From Rodentibacter trehalosifermentans (GTDB taxonomy: Bacteria > Pseudomonadota > Gammaproteobacteria > Enterobacterales > Pasteurellaceae): a stretch of DNA of 32,034 nt. A program made the translations under genes and the position numbers. The stretch lies in contig NZ_MLHL01000025.1 in assembly GCF_002000545.1 (NCBI RefSeq), positions 1-32,034 of the forward strand, written 5' to 3'. Positions 9,270 through 17,752 of this stretch are shown piece after piece; position 1 is the stretch's first letter, and each line of letters starts with the position of its first letter. Below the pieces are notes generated by a model. It made no database searches and had not been told where the DNA came from. It was given only the letters and a program-made list of their open reading frames with translations.

Positions 9270-10382
9270 CTACTTCACTTCTCTAAATAAAATCTCGCTT
9301 GGAATGACCGATCCTTGCCAATAAAGTTCGGTGGAAATTTTCTCTGCCAATTGTAGGAAAGCTTGTGCGATTTCACTTTCCGGAGCGGCCACCACAGTTG
9401 GGTTGCCAGCATCTAAATCTTCACGGATACGAAGATGTAACGGCAACTGTGCTAATACTTTCACCTTGTATTTTTCCGCCATTTTTTCAGCCCCACCGGT
9501 GCCAAAAATGGCTTCGTGATGCCCACATTGGCTACAAATATGCATCGACATATTTTCTACAATGCCTAGTACCGGTACAGATACCCGTTCAAACATAGAT
9601 ACCCCTTTTACCGCATCAAGCAAGGCTATATCTTGCGGTGTGGTCACCACCACCGCACCGGTAACAGGAATTTGTTGTGACAGGGTAAGTTGAATATCTC
9701 CCGTGCCGGGCGGCATATCAATAACCAAATAATCCAAGCTATCCCATAGGGTTTCATTGAGTAGTTGGCTTAATGCACTGCTTGCCATTGGACCACGCCA
9801 AATAGTGGCACTGTCTTCATCCATTAAAAAACCAATAGAGTTTGCCGATAAACCGTGCGCTTTAATGGGGGTGATATGTTGATTATCCGGAGATGTTGGG
9901 CGTTGATGAGGAACGCCAAGCATATGAGGGATCGATGGACCGTAAATATCCGCATCTAAAATACCCACTCTCGCTCCTTGAGCTTGTAATGCTAAGGCTA
10001 AATTCACCGAAACACTGGATTTTCCCACGCCACCTTTACCGGAGGTTACCGCAATAATATTCTTCACCCCTTTTACAGCAGGCTGATTATTCGCTCGTTT
10101 TAGGGTGGCAATTTGATAATTCACCTCCCATTTGATCGTTTTGCACTCTGAGATTTTTAATAGTTCTTCAGAAATGGCTTGTTTAAGCTGTGCTACACCA
10201 CTATTCCATGCAAAGGGAAGTTGTAATTCAATGCGTAATGTTTCGCCCCCTTTTTCGACTTTTTTTAGGGCATTGAGTGAAAGAAGATCTTTTTGTAAAT
10301 GAGGATGTTGAAATTGCTGAAAAACTTGTTGAAGCTGGGTTTGCTGTGTTGACGTCAGATTGTCGGAAAAATAGATTGTCAT
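9270..10382 (-). CDS. apbC: iron-sulfur cluster carrier ApbC/Mrp
   Basis: A 370-residue P-loop ATPase of the Mrp/NBP35 family that carries and transfers Fe-S clusters in the cytoplasm. An N-terminal MIP18/DUF59-like domain (about 1-90) precedes the deviant Walker A SGKGGVGKS (114-122), switch DADIYGPS (143-150) and the cluster-binding CSQC (C283, C286). The length equals E. coli Mrp (369). It is divergent from metG across 157 bp, an arrangement also found in E. coli and H. influenzae. A USS (10442-10450) lies in that shared region. Confidence 0.96.
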   Translation of the reverse strand: MTIYFSDNLTSTQQTQLQQVFQQFQHPHLQKDLLSLNALKKVEKGGETLRIELQLPFAWNSGVAQLKQAISEELLKISECKTIKWEVNYQIATLKRANNQPAVKGVKNIIAVTSGKGGVGKSSVSVNLALALQAQGARVGILDADIYGPSIPHMLGVPHQRPTSPDNQHITPIKAHGLSANSIGFLMDEDSATIWRGPMASSALSQLLNETLWDSLDYLVIDMPPGTGDIQLTLSQQIPVTGAVVVTTPQDIALLDAVKGVSMFERVSVPVLGIVENMSMHICSQCGHHEAIFGTGGAEKMAEKYKVKVLAQLPLHLRIREDLDAGNPTVVAAPESEIAQAFLQLAEKISTELYWQGSVIPSEILFREVK

Positions 10383-10539
10383 AAAATATCCTGTTTAAAA
10401 ATACAAAATCGACTAAATAAGTCGGGATATTTAATCACGGAAAGTGCGGTCTGTTAAGCTAAAGTTTTTCAAGCTAGAAAAAATACCCTTTCTCAGGTAA
10501 GATAACGGCAATTTTTTTGTGTAATAAAAGAGAACAACA

Positions 10540-12588
10540 ATGACAACTCAACCCCGTAAAATGTTAGTCACTTGCGCCCTCCCTTACGCTAATGGTGCAA
10601 TTCATTTAGGCCATATGCTCGAGCATATTCAAGCGGATATTTGGGTGCGTTTTCAACGTATGCGTGGCAATAAGATTTATTTCGTGTGTGCTGATGATGC
10701 CCATGGTACGCCAATTATGCTCAATGCCGATAAATTAGGCATGACACCGGAAGAATTGATCGCTAAAGCGAAAGCGGATCATATTCGTGATTTTGCCGGT
10801 TTTAATATCAGTTTTGATAACTATCACTCCACTCATAGTGAAGAAAATAAACAAATCACCGCAGAAATTTATAACAAATTAAAATCAAAGGGTTTCATCA
10901 AAAGCAAAGTGATTGAACAACTTTATGATCCGGAAAAAAAGATGTTTTTGCCGGATCGTTTTGTGAAAGGAACTTGCCCGAAATGTAAAGCAGAAGATCA
11001 ATATGGCGATAACTGTGAAGTCTGTGCTTCCACTTATAGTCCAATGGATTTAATTAACCCTCGTTCTGCAATATCCGGTGCGACACCGATTGTGAAAGAA
11101 TCTGAACACTTTTTCTTTGATTTGCCGGCATTTGAAAGCATGTTGAAAGAATGGACAAATTCGGGTTCTCTTCAAGCGGAAATCGCCAACAAAATGCAAG
11201 AATGGTTTGAAAGCGGTTTACAACAATGGGATATTTCTCGTGATGCGCCGTATTTTGGTTTTGAAATTCCGGGAGCAAAAGATAAATTCTTCTATGTATG
11301 GTTGGATGCACCAATTGGTTATATGGCATCGTTCAAAAATCTTTGTGATCGTGAAGGCATTGATTTTAATGCATTTTGGGCAGAAAACAGCGAGACAGAA
11401 CTTTATCATTTTATTGGAAAAGATATCGTCTATTTCCACAGTCTATTTTGGCCAGCCATGCTAGAAGGCAGTGGCTATCGTAAACCAACAAATGTATTTG
11501 CCCATGGTTATGTCACTGTCGATGGGGCGAAAATGTCAAAATCCCGTGGCACGTTCATTCAAGCCAGCACCTATTTGAACCACATTGATCCTGAGTGCTT
11601 GCGTTATTACTATGCGGCAAAAATCAATAATCGCATTGAAGATTTAGATTTTAATTTAGAGGATTTCGTTCAACGGGTAAACACGGATATCGTTAACAAA
11701 TTAGTGAATTTAGCCTCTCGTAATGCGAGTTTTATCGCAAAACGTTTTAACGGAAAATTAGCCGATAAATTGGAAGATGAGGCATTATTTACCGAGTTTA
11801 CTGCACGAACTGAACAAATCGCCACCTATTATGAAACCCGCGAATTTAATAAAGCGATCCGTGAAATTATGGCCTTGGCAGATAAAGCCAATAAATACAT
11901 TGATGATAAAGCCCCTTGGGTGATTGCCAAAGAGGAAGGTAAAGAAGCCGAGCTACAAGCGGTTTGCTCCATGGGCATTGAACTCTTCCGTATTTTAATG
12001 ACCTACTTAAAACCGGTATTACCCAAACTGGCTGAACGCTCAGAAGCGTTCTTGCAAAGTGAATTAGCTTGGGACAATCTCGCTCAACCGTTACTGGGTC
12101 ATACCCTTTCACCGTTCAAAGCCCTGTTCTCCCGTTTAGAGAAAAAACAAATTGATGCGGTAATTAATGAAACCAAAGCCTTGTTTGCACAAAGCAATCA
12201 GACTGCGGAAAAAACAGCATCAAAATCGACCGCACTTTCTCATATCGAACCGATTGCTGAAACGATCACCATTGATGATTTTGCAAAATTAGATATGCGG
12301 GTTGCCAAAGTGTTGAAATGCGAAGCCGTGCCGGAATCTAATAAACTTTTACGTTTTGAATTGGATCTTGGTGATCATACCCGCCAAGTTTTCTCAGGCA
12401 TTAAAGCGGCTTATAACAAACCGGAAGAATTAGAAGGTCGGTTTGTGATTATGGTGGCAAATCTTGCGCCAAGAAAAATGAAATTCGGTATATCGGAAGG
12501 CATGATTCTTTCTGCCGGCACAGGTGGTAGTGATTTATTCTTACTCTCTGCAGACAGTGGTGTCACAGCCGGCATGCAGGTAAAATAA
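10540..12588 (+). CDS. metG: methionine-tRNA ligase
   Basis: A 682-residue class I aminoacyl-tRNA synthetase charging initiator and elongator tRNA-Met. Motifs: HIGH-like HLGH (22-25), zinc ligands C146, C149, C159 and C162 in the connective domain, KMSKS at 331-335, and a C-terminal tRNA-binding OB-fold (about 580-682, [13 protein letters not shown]) that dimerises in the E. coli enzyme. A USS at 12229-12237 falls in the low-complexity linker before that domain, where extra residues are tolerated. ATG 10540 has AAAGAGAAC upstream. An intrinsic terminator follows at 12606-12630. Confidence 0.98.
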   Translation: MTTQPRKMLVTCALPYANGAIHLGHMLEHIQADIWVRFQRMRGNKIYFVCADDAHGTPIMLNADKLGMTPEELIAKAKADHIRDFAGFNISFDNYHSTHSEENKQITAEIYNKLKSKGFIKSKVIEQLYDPEKKMFLPDRFVKGTCPKCKAEDQYGDNCEVCASTYSPMDLINPRSAISGATPIVKESEHFFFDLPAFESMLKEWTNSGSLQAEIANKMQEWFESGLQQWDISRDAPYFGFEIPGAKDKFFYVWLDAPIGYMASFKNLCDREGIDFNAFWAENSETELYHFIGKDIVYFHSLFWPAMLEGSGYRKPTNVFAHGYVTVDGAKMSKSRGTFIQASTYLNHIDPECLRYYYAAKINNRIEDLDFNLEDFVQRVNTDIVNKLVNLASRNASFIAKRFNGKLADKLEDEALFTEFTARTEQIATYYETREFNKAIREIMALADKANKYIDDKAPWVIAKEEGKEAELQAVCSMGIELFRILMTYLKPVLPKLAERSEAFLQSELAWDNLAQPLLGHTLSPFKALFSRLEKKQIDAVINETKALFAQSNQTAEKTASKSTALSHIEPIAETITIDDFAKLDMRVAKVLKCEAVPESNKLLRFELDLGDHTRQVFSGIKAAYNKPEELEGRFVIMVANLAPRKMKFGISEGMILSAGTGGSDLFLLSADSGVTAGMQVK

Positions 12589-12605
12589 TTCATTCAATAC
12601 AAATT

Positions 12606-12630
12606 AGGCGGCATTGACCGCCTTTTTCTT
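12606..12630 (+). terminator. intrinsic terminator after metG
   Basis: Perfect 6-bp GC-rich stem AGGCGG (606-611 of this kilobase) with CCGCCT (618-623), 6-nt loop, then TTTTTCTTT. It isolates metG from cueO. Confidence 0.85.
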
Positions 12631-12665
12631 TCTCAAAAATTTATTCAATATCATACAATTCCCTC

Positions 12666-12696
12666 TTGACCTTAACCTAAGGTTAAGCCTTATCCT
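12666..12696 (+). promoter_or_regulatory. MerR-family (CueR-like) promoter of cueO
   Basis: A -35 box TTGACC (12666-12671) and a -10 box TATCCT (12691-12696) are separated by 19 bp, the over-long spacer typical of promoters activated by MerR-family proteins. The spacer holds a perfect palindrome, CTTAACCT (12671-12678), one base, AGGTTAAG (12680-12687). Position before a copper oxidase gene suggests a CueR-like copper sensor, which is not encoded in the window. Confidence 0.75.
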
Positions 12697-12728
12697 TGCC
12701 ACCGATTCAATATTTAGCGGAGAAAATG

Positions 12729-14327
12729 ATGATGCAACGGAGAAAATTTCTAAAACACAGCGCACTTTTTATTGCAATGGCAGCGACACCGATAAAATGG
12801 GTTTGGGCGAAAGAAAAACAAGCCATATTGCCTATTCCAACACTATTGGAAGCCGATAAAGGGGAAATTCACTTATCGGTGGAACAAGGCACTAGCCAAT
12901 TCGGGCAACATAAAACCGCAACTTGGGGCTACAATGGTAGCTTGCTAGGACCGGCAATTCGGGTAAAATCAGGACAAGAAGTGCGGGTAAATATTCAAAA
13001 TAATTTACCGGAAGAAACAACCGTACATTGGCATGGATTGGAAATTCCGGGTGACGTTGACGGCGGCCCACAGGCAATTATTAAACCGGCACAACAATAT
13101 CAGGCGAAATTTACCGTTAATCAACGGGCATCTACCTGTTGGTTTCACCCCCACCCCCATCGCAGAACGGGCTACCAGGTGGCAATGGGATTAGCCGGTT
13201 TATTTTTGATTGAAGACGAATTAAGTTCAACATTACCGCTACCGAAACAATGGGGCGTCGATGATATTCCCGTCATCTTGCAAGATAAACGTTTTGATGA
13301 ACAAGGTCAGATTGATTATAAAATTGATTTACTAACCGCAAGCCTTGGTTGGTTTGGCGATACCATGCTGACAAACGGAGTGCAATATCCGAAACATATC
13401 GCACCAAAAGGCTGGGTGCGTTTACGCTTACTTAACGGCTGTAATGCCCGTTCACTAAAAATAGCTACCGGTGATGAACGACCGATGTATGTTATCGCTA
13501 GTGACGGCGGATTTTTGAGTGAACCAATAAAAGTGAATGAATTGGAAATCCTTATGGGGGAACGTTTCGAAGTATTGATTGATTTGAGTGACGGTAAGTC
13601 CGTGGATTTAGTCAGTTTACCGGTGGATCAAATGGGTATGGGATTGCCTCCGTTCGATCAAAAACTCCCGCTATTAAGTTTGGAAACGACATTACAAAAA
13701 GGACAAGGCAATTTACCGACAACATTAGCGGCGTTACCGAAAGTAGAAATCCCGAAAGATATTGTGGTACGTCATTTCCAACTCACGATGGATCCGGAAT
13801 TAGATCACCAAGGTATGCAATTATTTATGCAAAAATACGGTCATCAAGGTATGAATATGATGCATCATACGGATATGTCAAATCACGCTATGCCGGATCA
13901 CTCAATGCCAATGTCGCAGGATATGCATATGCAACATATGAAACATGATGGTGATATGACGCATAAAAAGGAAACATTGGATATTTGGACGGCAAATCGC
14001 ATTAACGGACAAAGTTTCCATCACCACCCAGTATTCAGTGCCAAACAAGGACAATATGAAAAATGGGTTATTTCCGGAGAAGGTGATATGATGCTGCACC
14101 CATTCCATATCCACGGCACGCAATTCCGTATTCTGACTGAAAATGGAAAACCACCTGCTGTTCACCGTCAAGGTTGGAAAGACACTGTCAGTGTGAATGG
14201 GAGTATCAGCGAAGTGCTGGTTAAATTTGATTATTTAGCCGGGGAACAAGCGCCTTATATGGCTCATTGTCATGTATTGGAACACGAAGATACCGGTATG
14301 ATGTTGGCGTTTGCCGTTGAAAAATAA
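12729..14327 (+). CDS. cueO: periplasmic multicopper oxidase CueO
   Basis: A roughly 532-residue multicopper oxidase that oxidises Cu(I) to less toxic Cu(II) in the periplasm. It begins with a twin-arginine signal, MQRRKFLK plus a hydrophobic stretch, very like the start of E. coli CueO. Copper-ligand motifs: TVHWHGLEIPG (from about 97), HPHPH (from about 140), HPFHIHGT (about 457) and HCHVLEHEDTGMM (about 512), including the type-1 Cys and axial Met. A Met/His-rich insert at about 360-415 matches the Cu(I)-binding lid of CueO. Three tandem ATGs (12726, 12729, 12732) compete; GGAG at 12719-12722 best fits 12729, while homology with E. coli favours 12732. Export is by the Tat system. Confidence 0.95.
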   Translation: MMQRRKFLKHSALFIAMAATPIKWVWAKEKQAILPIPTLLEADKGEIHLSVEQGTSQFGQHKTATWGYNGSLLGPAIRVKSGQEVRVNIQNNLPEETTVHWHGLEIPGDVDGGPQAIIKPAQQYQAKFTVNQRASTCWFHPHPHRRTGYQVAMGLAGLFLIEDELSSTLPLPKQWGVDDIPVILQDKRFDEQGQIDYKIDLLTASLGWFGDTMLTNGVQYPKHIAPKGWVRLRLLNGCNARSLKIATGDERPMYVIASDGGFLSEPIKVNELEILMGERFEVLIDLSDGKSVDLVSLPVDQMGMGLPPFDQKLPLLSLETTLQKGQGNLPTTLAALPKVEIPKDIVVRHFQLTMDPELDHQGMQLFMQKYGHQGMNMMHHTDMSNHAMPDHSMPMSQDMHMQHMKHDGDMTHKKETLDIWTANRINGQSFHHHPVFSAKQGQYEKWVISGEGDMMLHPFHIHGTQFRILTENGKPPAVHRQGWKDTVSVNGSISEVLVKFDYLAGEQAPYMAHCHVLEHEDTGMMLAFAVEK

Positions 14328-14419
14328 TGGTAAATAAAGAGGATTTGTGGCAATTTTACCGATGCATAAGCAAAAAATAAAACACTCACAAACCCTAAGT
14401 AATTTATTGGAGAACCACA

Positions 14420-15280
14420 ATGAAAAACGAATTAATCTGTTATAAACAAATGCCGATTTGGACAAAAGACAAACTGCCCCAAATGTTTCAAGAAAAGCAT
14501 AACACTAAAGTCGGTACTTGGGGAAAAATCACCGTATTAAAAGGAAAACTAAAATTTTATGAATTAACCGAACAAGGCGATGTGATTGCAGAACATATTT
14601 TCACTGCGGAAACAGAAACACCTTTTGTCGAACCACAAGCTTGGCATCGAGTGGAAGCCTTAACAGAGGATTTAGAATGTACCCTTGGGTTTTATTGTAA
14701 AAAAGAAGATTACTTCAACAAAAAATACAATATGACAGCCACCCATTCTGAAGTAAAAAATGCGGTTAATATCATCAAACCGTGCAAAACCCTCGATCTC
14801 GGTTGTGGACAAGGACGAAATTCCCTTTTCTTAAGTTTACTTGGGTTTAATGTTACCGCTTGGGATCATAATGCCAATAGCCTAGCTTTCCTAAATGAAA
14901 CCAAGGACAAAGAAAATCTCAACATCTCAACCGCACTTTATGATATTAACACTGCGAATATTCAGGAAAATTACGATTTTATTCTTTCTACTGTGGTATT
15001 TATGTTTTTAAACCGAGAACACATACCGGCAATTATTCACAATATGCAGGAACATACCAATATCGGTGGATACAATTTAATTGTTGCTGCGATGTCCACA
15101 GAGGATGTGCCTTGTCCGATGCCTTTTTCTTTCACCTTCCAAGAAAATGAATTGAAGAATTATTACCAAGGCTGGGAATTGATTAAATACAACGAAGAAA
15201 TGGGCGAACTACACAAAACTGATGAAAACGGCAATCGCATTAAAATGAAATTTGTGACAATGTTAGCCAAAAAGAAATAA
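14420..15280 (+). CDS. tehB: tellurite resistance methyltransferase TehB
   Basis: A 286-residue SAM-dependent methyltransferase, the same length as H. influenzae TehB. An N-terminal cupin-like TehB_N domain (about 1-85, WGKITVLKGKLKFYEL) is followed by a Rossmann methyltransferase domain with SAM motif I LDLGCGQGRNS near 124-134. TehB detoxifies tellurite, probably by methylation; in H. influenzae it also affects oxidant resistance and haem use. TTGGAG precedes ATG 14420. No terminator is visible in the 92 bp after cueO, so partial co-transcription is possible. A USS is at 14930-14938. Confidence 0.95.
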   Translation: MKNELICYKQMPIWTKDKLPQMFQEKHNTKVGTWGKITVLKGKLKFYELTEQGDVIAEHIFTAETETPFVEPQAWHRVEALTEDLECTLGFYCKKEDYFNKKYNMTATHSEVKNAVNIIKPCKTLDLGCGQGRNSLFLSLLGFNVTAWDHNANSLAFLNETKDKENLNISTALYDINTANIQENYDFILSTVVFMFLNREHIPAIIHNMQEHTNIGGYNLIVAAMSTEDVPCPMPFSFTFQENELKNYYQGWELIKYNEEMGELHKTDENGNRIKMKFVTMLAKKK

Positions 15281-15297
15281 TCCATTGCTGATAAAAG

Positions 15298-15337
15298 AAA
15301 AAACCGCATTTTGTGACAACAAAGTGCGGTTTTTTTG
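15298..15337. terminator. bidirectional USS-type terminator between tehB and dapD
   Basis: A 12-bp stem pairs 15303-15314 with 15319-15330 (one G-U pair) around loop GACA, flanked by A and T runs, so it can end both convergent genes. The right arm is an exact USS; the left arm is a one-base variant. Confidence 0.85.
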
Positions 15338-15350
15338 AGAAAATTTTTAA

Positions 15351-16178
15351 TTATTCTTCGATAGAACGTAATAACTCGTTAATACCGACTTTACCGAGGG
15401 TTTTCGCATCCACTTTTTTCACGATCACCGCACAGTAAAGGCTATATTTACCACATTTTGACGGAAGGCTACCGGAAACCACCACCGATCCTGCCGGTAC
15501 ACGGCCGTAATGGATTTCACCGGTTTCACGATCATAAATTTTCGTGGATTGACCGATGAATACCCCCATTGAAATCACACAACCGTCTTCAACAATCACC
15601 CCTTCCACCACTTCAGAACGTGCGCCGATAAAGCAGTTGTCACCAATGATAGTTGGATTGGCTTGTAATGGTTCTAATACCCCTCCAATGCCGACACCAC
15701 CAGATAAGTGAACGTTTTTACCGATTTGTGCGCAAGAACCTACTGTTGCCCAAGTATCGACCATCGTACCCTCGCCCACATAAGCCCCGATATTGACATA
15801 AGACGGCATTAACACACAGTTTTTCGAAATATAGGCGCCTTTACGCACGGTGGCAGATGGTACCACACGGAAGCCCTCTTGTTGGAAACGTTCTTCCGTG
15901 TAATCGGCAAATTTTAATGCCACTTTGTCGTAATATTTGGTTTCTGCCCCATCAATCATTTCGTTGTCATTGATACGGAATGAAAGCAATACCGCTTTTT
16001 TTAACCATTGGTGAGTAACCCACTCCCCATCAATTTTTTCTGCAACACGATATTTGCCGCTATCTAAACCTTCAATCACTTCTTCAATCGCAGCACGAGT
16101 TTCTGCATCCACCGTTTTTGGCGTAATTTCTGCACGTTTTTCAAAGGCGGACTCAATAATTGCTTGTAAATTTGACAT
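15351..16178 (-). CDS. dapD: 2,3,4,5-tetrahydropyridine-2,6-dicarboxylate N-succinyltransferase
   Basis: A 275-residue acyltransferase (E. coli DapD 274) using succinyl-CoA in the succinylase branch of lysine and meso-diaminopimelate synthesis. The N-terminal alpha domain (about 1-100) precedes a left-handed beta-helix of imperfect hexapeptide repeats (about 105-235), with [15 protein letters not shown] and [14 protein letters not shown] visible. It functions as a trimer in the cytoplasm. ATG 16178 is followed by the conserved MSNLQAIIE start. It is convergent with tehB and lies downstream of the small ynhF-like gene on the same strand. Confidence 0.98.
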   Translation of the reverse strand: MSNLQAIIESAFEKRAEITPKTVDAETRAAIEEVIEGLDSGKYRVAEKIDGEWVTHQWLKKAVLLSFRINDNEMIDGAETKYYDKVALKFADYTEERFQQEGFRVVPSATVRKGAYISKNCVLMPSYVNIGAYVGEGTMVDTWATVGSCAQIGKNVHLSGGVGIGGVLEPLQANPTIIGDNCFIGARSEVVEGVIVEDGCVISMGVFIGQSTKIYDRETGEIHYGRVPAGSVVVSGSLPSKCGKYSLYCAVIVKKVDAKTLGKVGINELLRSIEE

Positions 16179-16259
16179 GGTACTTCCTATTTCGTTAATG
16201 AATAAAACGGCGCTAGTTTTACCATATTTTTAATCCTCAAGCAAAAAACACCGAAAAAA

Positions 16260-16293
16260 ATCACCGCACTTTGACAACCCAAAGTGCGGTGAT
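16260..16293 (-). terminator. USS-pair hairpin after the ynhF-like gene
   Basis: A perfect 14-bp inverted repeat, 16260-16273 with 16280-16293, has two exact USS copies and a 6-nt loop. On the minus strand it is followed by TTTTTTT. It lies just after the small gene ending at 16326 and before dapD, so it can terminate that small transcript. Confidence 0.75.
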
Positions 16294-16325
16294 AAGTGAT
16301 AAGAAAAGCTATCTCGTTAATTTAA

Positions 16326-16406
16326 TTAAAAGATAGCGAATGTTAAGCCAAATAGAAAAGCCATAACTAACGCCGCGGAAACCACCGCATAACCTAAATC
16401 ACTCAT
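16326..16406 (-). CDS. ynhF: YnhF-like small membrane protein, 26 residues
   Basis: A short gene: ATG 16406 has AAGGAG 6 bases upstream and reads MSDLGYAVVSAALVMAFLF then GLTFAIF before TAA, a single membrane helix with a short polar N terminus. E. coli YnhF is a 29-residue membrane protein beginning MSTDLKFSLV, encoded next to purR; this ORF has the same MS-DL-aromatic opening and also lies beside purR, divergently. A USS-pair terminator follows its stop. The strong ribosome-binding site, hydrophobic content and position support a real gene; the family assignment rests on a short remembered comparison. Function is unknown; E. coli YnhF is reported as stress-induced. Confidence 0.72.
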   Translation of the reverse strand: MSDLGYAVVSAALVMAFLFGLTFAIF

Positions 16407-16496
16407 TGTTTTCTCCTTAAATTGATGTTGAATCCCCGCCATTCTAACAAGAAAAAGAAAAAAAACGACCTTTTTTTAAAAAATTTTTGTTCTCCA

Positions 16497-16525
16497 CTTA
16501 ACTATTCTTAAACAATCCTTATAAT
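16497..16525 (+). promoter_or_regulatory. likely purR promoter
   Basis: A consensus -10 TATAAT (16520-16525) has a weak -35 CTTAAC (16497-16502) at 17 bp. The start point would fall about 20 bases before purR ATG 16555, leaving room for AAGGA. I did not find a convincing PurR operator here. Confidence 0.55.
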
Positions 16526-16554
16526 GGGAAAAATTTTTTTAAGGAAAATCAACT

Positions 16555-17571
16555 ATGGCAACGATTAAAGATGTGGCAAAAATGGCTGGCGTTTCCACCA
16601 CCACGGTTTCCCATGTAATTAATAAAACCCGATTTGTTGCAAAAGAAACAGAAGAAGCCGTTCAACATGCGATTAAAACCTTAAAATATTCTCCAAGTGC
16701 CGTGGCAAGAAGCCTAAAAGTCAACACCACGAAATCCATTGGCATGATCGTCACCACCAGTGAAGCCCCCTACTTTGCCGAAATTATTCACGCAGTAGAA
16801 GAACATTGCTATCGCCAAGGTTATTCCCTTTTTTTGTGTAACACACAAAATGATCCTGAAAAAATTAAAAATCACTTAGAAATGTTGGCAAAAAAACGAG
16901 TGGATGGCTTATTGGTGATGTGTTCCGAATACACGCAAACCTCCCTAAATTTACTGGTCAATTTTTCCTCAGTGCCGATGGTTGTGATGGATTGGGGCCC
17001 AAATGGTAATACCGATATCATTGAGGATAACAGCTTCACCGGTGGTTATTTGGCAACAAAATATTTAATTGATTGCGGCCATCAAAAAATTGGTATTATC
17101 GCCGGTGAACTCACCAAAACAACAGCCAGAACCCGCTATGAAGGGTTTGAGAAAGCCATGAAAGAATCCCATTTAAGCATCAATAAAGATTGGGTAGCGG
17201 AAGGCTATTTTGAACCGGAAGACGGCTATGAATGTATGAATAAAATTCTTAACCAAACCAACCACCCTACTGCCGTGTTTTGCTGTAACGATGTGATGGC
17301 TCTAGGGGCAATTTCTGCCATTACAGAAAAAGGCTTGCGAGTGCCCGAGGATATTTCAATTATTGGTTACGATAATATTCATTCCTCACGTTTTTATGCA
17401 CCACCTTTAACCACAATTCATCAGTCTAAATCACGCCTTGGTGCACAGGCAGTGAATTTATTATTTGAACGTATTTCACAAAAAGATACTGAGAATTCAC
17501 CACAATCTCAAAGCCGAATTGACATCCACCCCGAACTGGTTATCAGAAAATCGGTGAAAAGCATTTCATAA
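16555..17571 (+). CDS. purR: purine repressor PurR (LacI family)
   Basis: A 338-residue LacI/GalR-family repressor (E. coli PurR 341). The helix-turn-helix at the N terminus ([20 protein letters not shown]) and the hinge with AVARSLK (about 54-60) match PurR closely, followed by the periplasmic-binding-protein-like effector domain. With hypoxanthine or guanine as corepressor it represses purine synthesis genes. It is divergent from the ynhF-like gene and upstream of ppc, the same neighbourhood I recall for H. influenzae (dapD-purR-ppc). A USS-type terminator follows. Confidence 0.94.
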   Translation: MATIKDVAKMAGVSTTTVSHVINKTRFVAKETEEAVQHAIKTLKYSPSAVARSLKVNTTKSIGMIVTTSEAPYFAEIIHAVEEHCYRQGYSLFLCNTQNDPEKIKNHLEMLAKKRVDGLLVMCSEYTQTSLNLLVNFSSVPMVVMDWGPNGNTDIIEDNSFTGGYLATKYLIDCGHQKIGIIAGELTKTTARTRYEGFEKAMKESHLSINKDWVAEGYFEPEDGYECMNKILNQTNHPTAVFCCNDVMALGAISAITEKGLRVPEDISIIGYDNIHSSRFYAPPLTTIHQSKSRLGAQAVNLLFERISQKDTENSPQSQSRIDIHPELVIRKSVKSIS

Positions 17572-17584
17572 AATTCACTAAAAA

Positions 17585-17631
17585 ATGACTGCACTTTTTA
17601 CATAACCTTTAGAAAGTGCGGTTATTTTTTT
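17585..17631 (+). terminator. USS-type terminator after purR
   Basis: A 13-bp stem (17585-17597 with 17613-17625, two G-U pairs) is followed by a T run. The right arm contains an exact USS (17614-17622); the left arm is a diverged copy. Confidence 0.75.
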
Positions 17632-17752
17632 AAGAATATTCAATTTTCTTGTTTTTTATCAATCTTTTTTCTTATAGCGTTTGACCGAACACCTATTTTT
17701 AGTTATATCTACGCCTGTTTTATTTTTTTACTTCAATTTTAGGAGTTTTTTT

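Noticed and set aside
11954-11964. ACAAGCGGT inside metG as evidence for the other Pasteurellaceae uptake-sequence type
   Set aside because: Only one chance copy was noticed, against 29 exact copies of AAGTGCGGT.
17681-17752. A longer N terminus for Ppc from TTG 17681
   Set aside because: The added residues are hydrophobic and unrelated to the family, and ATG 17753 has a well-spaced AGGAG.
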